Source: Gonocerus acuteangulatus
Lineage: Eukaryota; Arthropoda; Insecta; Hemiptera; Coreidae
Direction: 5' to 3'
DNA length: 64,000 nt
NCBI GenBank assembly: GCA_946811695.1
Contig: OX328132.1
Span: forward strand, 53,077,359-53,141,358
Numbering within the stretch: position 1 is the first letter of the stretch; each line of letters opens with the position of its first letter. The translations under genes were made by a program, and so were the position numbers. The notes under the pieces were generated by a model. That model did no database searches. It saw nothing but the letters and a program-made list of their open reading frames with translations, and had not been told where the DNA came from. This document shows, one piece after another, positions 36,000 through 49,173 of this stretch.

Positions 36000-36840
36000 G
36001 TTTTTCTTCATTAATTTAAAAACCGTTCATTTGGGGTAAAAAAAAACTTCAAATAGGGAGTAAAGAACCTTAACTTCTGCTTCAAATGAACTGGTCGAAG
36101 CTCGAATTCGGCCTGGTAAAAGTTTCGCAATCGCTCCCCAAAAAACAACAATTGTTTCCAATTTTGCGAAAAAATGTGGCGAACCTACTTTTAACGAGTT
36201 ACAGCTTGGATTCATCTATTCTTTTGATACATCCTCTTCCTAAAAGTTAAAGAGCATCAATGACTGATTCCAAAAAGCACAAATACTTATAAATTTGACC
36301 AATATTAAAATTTTTAAATCACTATTGAGCCAAAATGAGTAAAACAGATATTTTCATGCGTGTAAGCGGTATATTGAGGGAAGGGGGGGGGGGCGGAGAA
36401 CCCTAAAACATTTGAGCCAAAATGAGGAAAACAGCACTTTTCTAGCAACATTTTGGGCTAGTGATTGCGGAAATTTTAAGGGGCCAAATTTGGACTTTAA
36501 CCAGCTCATATGACGCAGAAATTAATGCTCTTTATTAATAATGAAAGATAAGATACTCCATTTGATGATGAGCCTCAAAAAGAATAAGTAATCATAAAAA
36601 ACTGTGGTGACCCCACATTTAACGAGCTACAGGTTGGATTTATCAATTTTTTTTATAACCTCCCTCCCTAAATGTTAAAGAGCATCTATAACTGAGTCTA
36701 AAAGGCACAAACACTTATAATTTCAACCAATTTTAAAACACTATTGAGCCAAACAGAGGAAATCCAAAATTTTCTTGCAACATTTTTGGCTAGCGATTGC
36801 GGAAATTTTACTTAATTGAAAAACTCGCTATTAAAGAAAC
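36000..36840. repeat. Two tandem ~430-bp units
   Basis: 'taacgagttacagcttgga' (36191) recurs as 'taacgagctacaggttgga' (36618), and 'gttaaagagcatc' and 'attgcggaaattttact' recur at the same spacing. No coding seen. Confidence 0.65.
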
Positions 36841-36968
36841 TATAAATAAAAACCTTGAAACGTTAAAATGAATTTATTAATATAATTAAAATTTTCCAGC
36901 AAAAAAAGGCAAAAATTTGAGACAAAAATATTATTGTATTCTAAGCTTTTTATATCACATAATAATAA

Positions 36969-37010
36969 TGATTATTTGGATCGCGCTAAGATGACGCAGT
37001 TCCTGTGATA
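36969..37010 (-). mobile_element. Family A 5'-end fragment
   Basis: Contains 'cgcgctaagatgacgcagtt' but the GTCGGAC terminus is replaced by a short (TA)n. Confidence 0.5.
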
Positions 37011-37866
37011 TATATATATTTATTTATTCCTGCATGAGTGGACGCTGCTTACAGGTCTACTCTCTTCCAACCACATCGGAACTAAATAAAGCTCCTACAA
37101 ACGAGACTGATCACGGTCTAATAATAATCCCATCGCTCCTTACCAATATATCGGAATTCTAACGACCAAAATTCCTCTCTCCATCATCGCTAAGCATCAC
37201 ATGCGCTAAATATTCTCTTGTGGATAAACATTTGGGAAGCCGGCGAATCAATCAATACATGATTTAATGTAACTAGATCCTGTTGGAGAGTGTTGAAGCT
37301 AAAACTATGCGGTTAAAGGGGTGGATCTCGTACATCAAAGGGTTCAATAAAGTGTGGTCCGTAGGGAGTTTACTGGAAGAGTCCACTAAAACGATATCAT
37401 CAGACTTAAAAGTAGATAATGCTCATGGCGGCATCATTTATTTTTAATAAAAATAAAATAATTTTGTTAAATATTAATAAAATCATTTAATTTTTATATA
37501 AAAGCATATATACACAGTATAGGTTTGTACCAATTTCAGCACAATGTACTAATGTGACCTCATTTTACGGTAACATTAAATTATTAAAAAAAAAAAAAAA
37601 TGCTCTTAATCTGTTTTGTTTTTCAGAAGAACTTTATTTATGCTTTATTTACAATTTTATTCTTTTTCAAGTGTTATAAAGTTTGATTTATATTATTATT
37701 TTGCATTCTTCACATTTTATTTATTTTTGTGGTTTTATTTAATTACCTTTATTTTAGCGAATGTTTGTAAGGGTGTAATCAATTCATGGATGTAGACAAA
37801 TGTAATTGATATTATTTTCTTTGGTGAGTTAAAGAAAAATAATATTTTTTTTTTTTTTTTTTACAG
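37011..37866. other. No gene seen
   Basis: 37020-37440 is less AT-rich and may be old coding or repeat DNA, but no frame is convincing. 37440-37866 is AT-rich and ends in a pyrimidine run and CAG. Confidence 0.4.
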
Positions 37867-38160
37867 TATAAGGGTGGCCACTCCTTGGTTCTTGCACCTG
37901 CTTCTGTCACCTACGCCACCGTCTGCCAGCACGATATGTATTCTATGTAAATATTGCAAAAAACAGTACATGGAAGAACGTTCTTGGCAGTTAGATCATA
38001 GATCATTAACTTATACAGCTTCCAGGCTGTCTGGAAGTATAAAAGTCAAATTTGGAGTAAAATGTGATGGTTTATTTCATTTGAGTTTTGAAATTACCAC
38101 TGTTTGTTAAAAAAAATTTAGAATTGTATTGAATATAGAAATAAATACGGTATCTTATGT
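37867..38160 (+). other. Possible terminal exon, weak
   Basis: A ~20-T run and ACAG precede a more complex sequence with two alternative open frames (one of 78 codons ending at 38110, one of about 28). AATAAA occurs at 38140 and 38160. No domain or homologue recognised, and no upstream exon found. It could equally be repeat sequence. Confidence 0.15.
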
Positions 38161-38225
38161 TTAATAAAAGTGATATCAGGACTCTCAGAATTAATTTTAT
38201 TCCTTTTACCCTTAAACATACTTTA

Positions 38226-39075
38226 CAATAGAGTGGGTCGAAAAAAGTCAACTTTTTTTTTTCGAGTCGTAATACTGCGGAAAAGTTGCGAAATTAAGGG
38301 ACTAAAAAGGGGTTAAAATATTAAAAATATCTGTTGGTATCTTTCGGTCGCGCATGTGCTCTAAAGTTTGACAAAATTTTTAAAAAATCACATTTTATTG
38401 CTAATTTTTATTATTTTTCAAGTTATAATTTTTAATATGTAATAGTTGAAATTTTCATCAGCGAGACACTAAGAAACAAATATGTAAACACTGGAATTGT
38501 CTGTTAACATCTTTCGGTCGCGCAAAGGCTGTCAAACATTGACCAAATTGCTTATAACCAGAAATATTAGCAAAGGTAAAAAAAAAGGTTTTCTATCATT
38601 GAATGCAAAGAAGATACATGACTTATGATCACATTACATGTCTGGTAGTTTGAAATGTGACTTATTTTTAAAGGCATCGTCGACCTTGACTTAATAATAC
38701 TTCTCATGAAGTCATTCCGAGAATTGATTGCAAAATCCCTCAGATTGACCGAAAGAACTCATTGTCAGTAAAGATCAGAAATAATTGCTGGGCATATCGG
38801 TAGCAATTAAATCAGGCAAATGTAAAGAAGATTTGGCATTGTGGGCTCTGGTAGATGGCAATTCCAACTATTACATATTCAAAATGGGAATTAAAAAATA
38901 ATAAAAATTGCCATTAAAATGCGATTTTTTAAAAATGTTGTCAAACTTTAGAGCAAATGCGCGACCGGAAGGCACCAACAGATATTTTTAATATTATTAT
39001 CTCCCAATTTCGTAACTTTTCGGCGGTATTATGACTCGGAAAAAAATGTTTGGTTTTTTTAGACCCACACTACTA
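38226..39075. mobile_element. Tc1/mariner-like MITE with ~220-bp TIRs
   Basis: Inverted ends 'agagtgggtcgaaaaa' and 'tttttagacccacact' continue for about 220 bp (38226-38450, 38868-39075), with shared phrases such as 'ctttcggtcgcgca' against 'tgcgcgaccgg'. TA flanks both sides (38224, 39076). The interior has one more copy of the 'tcggtcgcgca' unit. Non-coding. Confidence 0.65.
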
Positions 39076-39537
39076 TATAAGCCTATGCAAATTAAGCTTG
39101 AACTAATTACTTATAATTTTTTTGAATTTGTCTACATTTATTTGCAACTGTACAATGGCAGCGTGTGTTAAACGCTCATGCCTGCAAGACTAGGGAGTTG
39201 ATGTGGGCGACACATCACAAAAGAATTAAAATGAAGTAGGTGGAGAGCAAATAAATCTTAACAATTTCCTTAAAAAACATTGCTAAACATGCTATTACTT
39301 TAAAATTTTAAAATCTCGAATATTTCTGACCCAAAAAAGCAGTTTCACTTTTAACCCATTTCGCCGAAGGAAAGTAGGTATTAAGGTTGCACTCATTGTG
39401 GAAATTTTGAAAAATGTCTTCAAATCTTTAACCCCCGATATGCACATATATATATATATATATTAATGCGTTTTGTTCTTTTAGGCTTAGGGTCGGAAAA
39501 AGTAGCACTTCCTTGTGTCACACCACTTTATTTTTCA

Positions 39538-39584
39538 TGCCCTACATGTTTCGTGCTTAATTCATTCGCACCTCATCAGGGGCA
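39538..39584 (-). ncRNA. Small hammerhead ribozyme (copy b)
   Basis: Minus strand: UGCCC, CUGAUGA (39579-39573), G, GUGC/GCAC stem II, GAAA, CAUGUA, GGGCA. Identical in all core positions to copy a; the loop of stem II differs at one base. Confidence 0.65.
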
Positions 39585-39732
39585 CTTCTACAACAAAATC
39601 CATTTTTGTACCTCCCAATGTTAAACATATTTAAAATATACAATATTTTAAAAGTCCAGATTTTAAAATAACTTTAAAAAACATTTTTTTTTTTTTTTTA
39701 GGGAGGTACAAAAATGGATTTTGTTGTAGAAG

Positions 39733-39779
39733 TGCCCTTGATGACGTGCGAATGAATTAAGCACGAAACATGTAGGGCA
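39733..39779 (+). ncRNA. Hammerhead motif with core mutation (copy c)
   Basis: Same structure as copy b on the + strand, but the core reads UUGAUGA (C3 changed to U at 39738). C3 pairs with G8 in the active fold, so loss of cleavage is expected. Confidence 0.6.
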
Positions 39780-39879
39780 TGCAAAATAAAGTGTGTGTGA
39801 CACAAGGAAGTGCTACTTTTTCCGATCCTAAGCCTAAAAGAACAAAACGTATTAAGAAATATTTTGGGTCATATACAAG

Positions 39880-39883
<4 letters not shown>

Positions 39884-39926
<43 letters not shown>
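39884..39926. repeat. (TA)n microsatellite
   Basis: Flank of the palindromic hammerhead element within family B. Confidence 0.95.
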
Positions 39927-39927
<1 letters not shown>

Positions 39928-40440
39928 TTTTATATACGTGAGTGTGTGTGTGTCTGTTAACACGATAACCGTCAGGGCTTTCGTTTTTTCTTCACGAAAC
40001 TAGGTTTATAGCGTTCACTTAGCAAACGATTGAATGAGATCGTTAACCACCATAATCGGTCCACCCGGAGTGGGGAGTTACCCCAAAACACTAATTTGAC
40101 CATGCCAGCCCTAGTTTTTGTTATACTTCAACGAAACTCGGTATTCGTTGTCATCTAAAGAGAAAAATAAGTCTTAAAAATAAACTAATTCCTTTTATGA
40201 GGAGGGGGGTTTACCCCGGAGCGAAATTACTAATTTGCTCATACAGGTCGTAATTTCTGTTGTATTGTAACGAAACTCAGAATACATCTTGGTTATCTAA
40301 TTGAACTAAATCGGTCTATTGGAAGGGGGGTTGACATTGTACTATGTTTTAATAGAATTTTCCAGTGAAATGTATGTTGGCAAAGCTGCCGCTAGGAGTG
40401 CCTCTGTCCTGATTTTACTTCCCACAAATTTTTCAAATTT

Positions 40441-40556
40441 CTCTGCTGGTTAACGAACTTGACCTTTCAAATTAGACGACAGATTTTTGTACTAAATTTC
40501 ATCAAAATCGGACCATTTTTGAGCTTGCTAGAGAGCGAACAGACATGCATATATAG

Positions 40557-40623
<67 letters not shown>

Positions 40624-40760
40624 AATTTGAACCACCTATATTTTCGTGATGTATGGGGTCTGAAACGAGAAAGTTTCTAGTCGGCACTTCCGGATTGCGT
40701 CGTGAGGTCAACCTCATAAGCGGGTTCTCCCTATGGAGGTAGGGAGTAACCGCGCTAAAA
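40441..40760 (+). mobile_element. Family A 3' module, 5' truncated
   Basis: From 'gctggttaacgaacttgacc' through (TA)n (40558-40622) to the hairpin GGTTCTCCCTAT/GGTAGGGAG and CCGCGCTAAAA at 40760. Confidence 0.7.
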
Positions 40761-41124
40761 TAGCAAAGTAATATATATTACTAGCTGTTACCCGGCGTGC
40801 CATGCAACACCTACTTTCTGCATATAGAAAAGCCTAAATAAATTAGAAACCAAATAAGTATTATTACAATCTAATAACACGAATCTTTAACTGTTTCGAA
40901 CCCGTAACCTTCCAACAGTGAGTCCTAGACGACATTGTCCTAACCTATTACACCCCCCGTATCAAGACATACATGTATGCCAAGTTTTGTAAAAATCGGT
41001 CTAACGGTGTGGATTTTTATTTAAAAAAAGTCCGACTCGCAAGGAACTGCCTCATCTTAGCGCGGTTCCGTTCTTATCCCTAGTCTAATTTCGAAAGATT
41101 AAAATAGAAGCAGTTATTATTTTG

Positions 41125-41273
41125 TTGAGAGGAGATCGTTGACCGTTGATGATGCAAGGTAGGGATTGTCCGGGTTCGGTCACTGCTACTTAATAATACA
41201 TACCCCATATGTGTATGTATGTGGGCATATATATGTACATATGTGTACGTGTATATGTGTATGTGTATATGCT

Positions 41274-41321
<48 letters not shown>

Positions 41322-41469
41322 AGGTATATTTACATAGATATGTGCATATATGTCCTACTTGTATTTACAGCCCTGATGAAGGCTTGAAGTTCAAGCCGAA
41401 ACGTCGGCACAATAAAACCATTTTTAGGATAAAATGTAGTTTTATTAAGTAGCAGTGACCGAACCCCGA
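41125..41469 (+). mobile_element. 345-bp hammerhead-bearing element with TIRs and 14-bp TSD
   Basis: Flanked by perfect CAGTTATTATTTTG duplications (41111-41124, 41470-41483). The empty site is readable in the duplicated segments near 44690 and 46595 (reverse strand). Inner inverted repeats CGGGTTCGGTCACTGC... (41171-41194) and its complement (41444-41468) enclose (TA)n (41276-41320) and a hammerhead motif (41370-41408). The variable-length TSD fits target-primed retrotransposition; no coding capacity. Confidence 0.75.
41370..41408 (+). ncRNA. Small hammerhead ribozyme (copy e)
   Basis: Stem I GCC/GGC (41370-41372, 41406-41408), core CUGAUGA (41373-41379), one extra A, stem II of 6-8 bp (GGCUUG/CAAGCC), GAAA (41398-41401), then CGUC with cleavage expected after C41405. 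ACGU is palindromic, so stem III can form only between two RNAs. The same layout as copies a-d with a different sequence. Confidence 0.65.
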
Positions 41470-42627
41470 CAGTTATTATTTTGGTTCCACCAGTCTTGAA
41501 AGGTAGGATTTACAATCTTACCTGGAAGGGTCGGCAACACTAGAAACCGTCCCGCTAGTTACAAGGTCTTGGAATCTTGGAACCTGTTTTATTTTCGAAT
41601 ACATTATCCAACTATAAGCAATTAAAAAATAACAAGGAATTAAAAACAGACAAAAAGAACAGTTCGAATAAGCGAAATCAATTACTTTAAAGCTTTAAGC
41701 TCTTATTTCTCCGATTGTCATCGCCTAATCAAAACTTTCATTAGAACATTTTATGTAGAGCATTTTATAAGCTTTCTAATGGTATTCTTCCGTTTACACA
41801 GATTTTCAACCGTTTTCGAGATATTAATGAAAGTTCCCAAAATTTACATTATTTCTAGCAACAGAAAATTGGTCTCATTTTTCATATCCTGTTTTACACA
41901 CAAAATTTTCCCAACATAAGAAATTACAAAAATAAAAAGCAATAAAAAACGAAGGGAAGGAGACAAAAATTACAAAAAGAACGACAAAAACCCGTTCATA
42001 AGAACAAAACAGACTTATTTGAAGTTTTAAGCACTTATTTCTCCGATTGACATAACCTAATCAAAAATAGTTTTAGAATCTTTTTTGTAGAGAATTTAGT
42101 AAGCTTTCAAATAGTTTCTATCCACTTACCATGATATCCCAGCCGTGTTCGAGATATTAATGAAAGCATACGAAGTTCCCAAAACTTTTCATGTCTGTTC
42201 ATAAAATATTTTATTCTAACCCTTCCTTAACTCCAAACGTAACAAAACTTTCAACATATTAGTTTTAATGAAAGTAGAACATGCAGATAATGTTTCAACT
42301 GAATCCCGTAATTCTAAGTACCCAAACCAATAATGGTATTCAAAAACTATTTTTCCAATTTTCTCGAAAACGGTTAAAGCTATCGCCTTGAAAATGGTTC
42401 CATTCGTTTTCCTAGCTCAAGAAGCCTATAAAAAGAGTACTTACAAGCTTATGAACTCAAAAACGTAAGCGTTACGATTTTTTTTGCGCGAATTTCGCCC
42501 CAAATGCCATCTTCCAGTAGGCGGATTTTGCTGGTTAACGAACTTGACCTTTCAAATTGGATGACGGATTTTTGTACGAAATTTCATCAGAATCGGACCA
42601 TCCGTCTTCTAGCTAGAGAGCGAACAG

Positions 42628-42692
<65 letters not shown>

Positions 42693-43126
42693 TATACATA
42701 TATATATATATATATATACAAATTTGAACCACCGTTATTTTCGGTCTCTAGGGGTTCTGAAACGCGAAATTTTCTAGTCGGCACTTCCGGATTGTTTCAT
42801 TGTATCAACCTTATAAGCGGGGTTCCTCCCTATGGGGGAGGGAGGAACCGCGCTAAAAACACAGACAGCAGCTGGTAGACGTTTTTGACCTGGCCTATGA
42901 CAATCCCCTGATCAAGACCAACCTGTGTGCCCAGTTAGATCAAAATCTGTTAAACGGTTTGGATTTTTATAGGGAACAACCATACAGACAGACAGCTGGT
43001 AGAGGTTTTACGGCACTCTCCAGAATAGGATCTACCTGTGTACCGAGTTTAGTCAAAATCGGACGAACGGTGTGGATTTGTATAAGGGACAAACATACAG
43101 ACAGACAGTTATACAGACAGACGTTT

Positions 43127-44772
<1,646 letters not shown>

Positions 44773-45127
44773 TTTTTGTCTTTGATTTTGGTACTTAAAA
44801 TTATGTGATTCAGTTGAAACATTTTCTGCATGTTCGAATTTCATCAACACTAATATGCTGAAATTTTGGTTATGTTTGGAGTAAAGGAAGGGTTAGAATA
44901 AAATATATTATTAACAGACAAGAAAAGTTTTGGTAACTTTGTATACTTTCGTTAGTATCTCGAAAACCGTAGGCAATCTTGGGAAGCGGAAGGTTACCAT
45001 TCGAAAGCTTACTAAATGCTCTACAAAAAAGGTTCTGCAGAAAGTTTTAATTACGCGATGTCAATCGGAGAAATAAGTGCTTAAAACTTTAAAGTAATTC
45101 ATTTCATTCATCCGAACGATTCTTTTT

Positions 45128-45260
45128 AGCGCGGTTACTCCCTATCTCCATGAAGAGAACCCGCTTATGAGGTTGACCTCATGACGCAATCCGGAAGTGC
45201 CGACTAGAAACTTTAACGTTTCAGACCTTATAGATCACGAAAATATAGGTGGCCCAAATT

Positions 45261-45345
<85 letters not shown>

Positions 45346-45672
45346 ATTTATATATACGCTTGTCTGTTCGCGCTCTAGCAAGCTCAAAAATGGTCCGATT
45401 TTAACGAAATTTCGTATAAAAATCTGTCGTCTAATTTGATAGGTCAAGTTCGTTAACCAGTAGAATCCGCCCACTAGAAGATAGTGTTTGGGGCGAAAAT
45501 CGCGCAAAAAAAATCGTAACGCTTAAGTTTTTGAGTTTATATGCTTGCAGGTACTTTTTTATACGTTTCTTGACATAATAAAACGAATGAAACCATTTGT
45601 GATGCTAATCTATTCCATTTCTTCGAGATGTACGTAACCGCGCTAAGATGACGCAGTTCCTGCGAGTCGGAC
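45128..45672 (-). mobile_element. Compact complete family A element (545 bp)
   Basis: Both termini present: AGCGCGGTTACTCCC with hairpin at 45128, (TA)n(TG)n at 45268-45345, the 'gatttt...cgaaatttcgta' module, and a 5' end with CGCGCTAAG and GTCGGAC at 45672. Flanked by T-runs. The clearest short, non-coding copy. Confidence 0.8.
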
Positions 45673-46333
45673 TTTTTTGTACTTACAAACATGGGATTCA
45701 GTTGAAATATTTTTTGCATGTTTGAATTTCATCAAAACTAAAATGTTAAACTTTTAGTTACGTTTGGAGTTAAGGAAGGGTTAGAATAAAAAATTTTATG
45801 AACAGACATGAAAAGTTTTGGGAACTTCGTATACTTTCATTAATATCTTGACACACGGTTGGGAAATTTTGATAAGTGGATAGAAACTATTTGAAAGATT
45901 TCTAAATTCTTTACAAAAAAGATTCTGAAACAATTTTTGATTAGGTGATGTCAATCGAAGAAATAAGCGCTTAAAACTTCAAATACGTCTGTTTAGTTCT
46001 TATGAACGGGTTTTTGTTCGTTCTTTTTGTAATTTTTGTCTCTTTCCCTTAGTTTTTTATTGATTTTTATTTTTGTAATTTCTTATGTTGTATTTGTAAG
46101 GCAAATATATTTGTGTGTAAAACAGGATAGGTAAATTGAGACCAATTTTCTGTTGATAGAAATAATGAAAAATGTTGGTAACTTCGAATATTTTAATTAA
46201 TATCTCGAAAACGGTTGAAAATCTTGGGAAGCGAAAGGTTACCATTCGAAAGCTTACTAAATGATCTACAAAAAAGGTTCTGAAGAAAGTTTTGATTAAG
46301 CTATGTCAATCGGAGAAATAAGTGCTAAAATTT

Positions 46334-47140
46334 TAAAGTAATTGATTTCGTTTATTCGAACGGTTCTTTTTGTCTGTTTTATTCCTTGTTATTTTTTAAT
46401 TGCTTATAGTTGGATAATGTATTTGACAATAAAACAGGTTGAGTAAAATAACAAAAAAAAATTTATTGTTAGAAATATAGATTTCCAAGATTCCAAGAGC
46501 TTGTAACTAGCGGGACCGTTTCTAGTGTTAGCCGACCCTTCCAGGTAAGATCGTAAATCAAGACCTTTCAAGACTGGTGGAACCAAAATAATAACTGCTT
46601 CTATTTTAATCTTTCCAAATTAGACTAGGGATAAGAACAGAACCGCGCTAAGATGATACAGTTCCTGCGAGTCGGACTTTTTGTCTTTGATTTTGGTACT
46701 TAAAATTATGTGATTCAGTTGAAACATTTTCTGCATGTTCGAATTTCATCAACACTAATATGCTGAAATTTTGGTTATGTTTGGAGTAAAGGAAGGGTTA
46801 GAATAAAATATTTTATTAACAGACAAGAAAAGTTTTGGTAACTTTGTATACTTTCGTTAGTATCTCGAAAACCGTAGGCAATCTTGGGAAGCGGAAGGTT
46901 ACCATTCGAAAGCTTACTAAATGCTCTACAAAAAAGGTTCTGCAGAAAGTTTTAATTACGCGATGTCAATCGGAGAAATAAGTGCTTAAAACTTTAAAGT
47001 AATTCATTTCATTCATCCGAACGATTCTTTTTAGCGCGGTTACTCCCTATCTCCATAAAGAGAACCCGCTTATGAGGTTGACCTCATGACGCAATCCGGA
47101 AGTGCCGACTAGAAACTTTAACGTTTCAGACCTTATAGAT
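46334..47140. repeat. Recent direct duplication, right copy
   Basis: Pairs with 44429-45235. The right end falls inside the family A 3' module, after 'cagaccttatagat', where the copies diverge abruptly. Confidence 0.85.
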
Positions 47141-47429
47141 TTCGTTTATTCGAACGGTTCATTATGTCTGTTTTTATTCCTTGTTATTTTTTAATTGCTT
47201 AAAGTTTGATAATGTATTTGACAATAAAACAGACTAATTAAAATAAGAAAAACAATTCATAGTTAGAAATATAGCTTGCCAAGAGAAAGAGATTCGATGA
47301 CGTCTTTCAATTCATGAATCTTTTCAATTGCCTTCATGCTGTTGGTTTTTTATTTTATTTTTTAATTGATTTTAATTGTAGAATTATAGTTAGAATTAGA
47401 ACAATTCATAGTTAGAAATACATATATCA

Positions 47430-47535
47430 GGCTGTACCGTATGAAATGTCAGTTTTGGATTTGCCGATTTCCTTCAAATGTCTTGAAACTGTCGAGGCTC
47501 CTACTCCAAGTTCTTTGGCATATTCCCTAGTGTTT
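47430..47535 (-). pseudogene. Mariner-like helix-turn-helix coding remnant (copy 3)
   Basis: Reads TREYAKELGVGASTVSRHLK on the minus strand, uninterrupted. A second short open piece, SMKAIEKIHELKDVIESLS, lies ~100 bp before it (47340-47275). Confidence 0.4.
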
Positions 47536-48090
47536 GCAATTGCTTATAGTAGTCAAATGTATTTGCCAATAAAACAGGATACGTATAATTAGAAACAATA
47601 TTTTATTTTTGCGGAATCTTTGGATTCTCAGATGCCGTATGAATATCCATTAGGCCCCCTTCGTATATTTTCCCTAATATCTCGATAAGGGTTAGGAAAT
47701 CGTGGCAAGTGAAATGTAACAGTTCGAAAGCTTACTAAATTCTCTACAAAAAATGTTTTGAAGAAATGTTTGATGGGGTCATCACATTAGGAGAAATAAG
47801 TGCTTAAAACTTAGTTAGTTAGTTTCGTTTATTTAAGCGGATCTATTTGTGTGTTTCCTGCAGTTTTTTTTTCACTGCTCGTTATTTTTGTACTTGCTTA
47901 TAGCAGTCAAATTTATTTGTCAGCAAACAGGATACGTATAATTAGAAGCAATATTTTTTTTGTTACAATTCGAAGATGCCGTATGAATATCTAGATTACA
48001 GTACTGGTGTTGATTTCGTTCTTTAGAATTGTTCTTGGTATTCCCTATTTTCATCTGTTACCCATAGTTTTTTATTGCTAGTAGTTTTTT

Positions 48091-48209
48091 AGCACTTTCC
48101 TCCGAAGGAAAGTAGCTATTGAGGTTGGACTCATGACGGATTTTTTGAAAAATTTCTTCAAATCTTTATCGATCCTACCTTGTAGACACCGAAAATGACC
48201 CCCGTTAAA

Positions 48210-48283
<74 letters not shown>

Positions 48284-49173
48284 CTGTTAACACGATAGCG
48301 GCCAGAGTTTTTGTTTTTTCGTCACGAAACTTGGTATATAGCATTCAATTAGCAAACGATTGAACGAGTTCGTTAACCACCAAAGTCGGTCCACCGGAAG
48401 GGGGGGGTTTACCCCGAACCCAAAACACTAATTTGACTATGTCGGCCGTAATATTTGTTATATTTCAACGAAACTTGGTATTCGTAGTGATCAAATAGAG
48501 AGAAAAATGAGATATAAAAATGAACTAAATCGGTTCATTAGAAGGGGGGGTTTACTCCGGACCCACAATACCAATTCACCACTACCAGCCGTGATTTTTG
48601 GTATATTTCGACGAAACTCGGTATTCGTAGTGGTAATCTACAGGTAAATATGTCTTGTAAAAATAAACTACATCGGTTCATTAGAAGGGGGGGTTTACTC
48701 CGGACCCAAATTCCTAATATACTCATACCGGTCGTAATTTCTGCTGTATTGTAACGAAACGCGGTATACGTCGTGGGTAACTCATGAGAAAGAAGTGTTG
48801 TAAAAATGAGCTGAATCGGTCAATCGGAAAGCGGGGGTTTAATTTGTAATATATTTCAATAGAAAAGCCCGCCAGACGTAGGTTCACAAAGCCGCCGCAA
48901 GGAGCGCTATCTACCACTAGAGTGACTGTATCCTGTTCCTGCGTTAGATCAAAATACGATAATTTGAGGTTTTTTGTATTTATTAAGTAGTGTAGTAGGT
49001 ACCATGTGTAAACATAACTCTGGAAGCTAATTAATAATTGATCAGTTACTCATGTTAGCTAACAGGTTAACTATTCATGTTTTTATTTTATTTATGTAGG
49101 ATATTTTAAGCAAATTGTTCTGGAAAGCAGTCTACACTACCCAAATTCTGAGGAAAGTTCCTGCGTGACGGAC
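48091..49173 (-). mobile_element. Family B element, full length
   Basis: 3' AGCACTTTCCTCCGAAGGAAAG, (TA)n (48214-48278), C-rich units, 5' end GTCCGTCACGCAGG at 49173. The empty site 'agtagtttttcttattg' is present at 10505. The insertion splits the T-run with no other duplication. Confidence 0.8.

Larger units (their letters stand above)
39463..39880. mobile_element. Palindromic Penelope-like element with two divergent hammerheads
   Basis: Arms 39463-39607 and 39700-39860 are inverted copies around a ~92-bp AT-rich centre. Each arm carries a hammerhead motif pointing outward and then 'taggcttagggtcgg' or its complement. Both sides are (TA)n. Similar inverted terminal copies are known for Penelope-like elements; the reverse transcriptase is absent. 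Confidence 0.6.
39352..40440 (-). mobile_element. Family B element interrupted in its (TA)n
   Basis: 39352-39448 matches the family B 3' side (hairpin decayed), and 39930-40440 matches its middle and 5' units ('gttaacacgataaccgtcag', C-rich units). The hammerhead palindrome 39463-39880 sits in its microsatellite. Confidence 0.6.
41030..42856 (+). mobile_element. Family A element inserted in family D
   Basis: 5' GTCCGACTCGCAAGGAACTG with the subterminal CTTAGCGCGGTTCCG; 3' hairpin GGTTCCTCCC/GGGAGGAACC (42820-42849) and GCGCTAAAA. (TA)n at 42632-42684. A 345-bp hammerhead element is nested at 41125-41469. Flanked by A-runs only. Confidence 0.75.
40781..43120 (+). mobile_element. Family D repeat, copy 2, split by family A
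   Basis: Begins CTAGCTGTTACCCGG (40781), runs to 41029, is interrupted by a family A element (41030-42856), and resumes 'acacagacagcagctggtag' (42859) to 43120. The uninterrupted phrase is present in copy 1 near 23150 (reverse strand), which confirms the junction in an A-run. Confidence 0.7.

Noticed and set aside
36000..36840. CRISPR-like or satellite array
   Set aside because: Only two long units and no spacer-repeat regularity; it is a tandem duplication of unknown repeat DNA.
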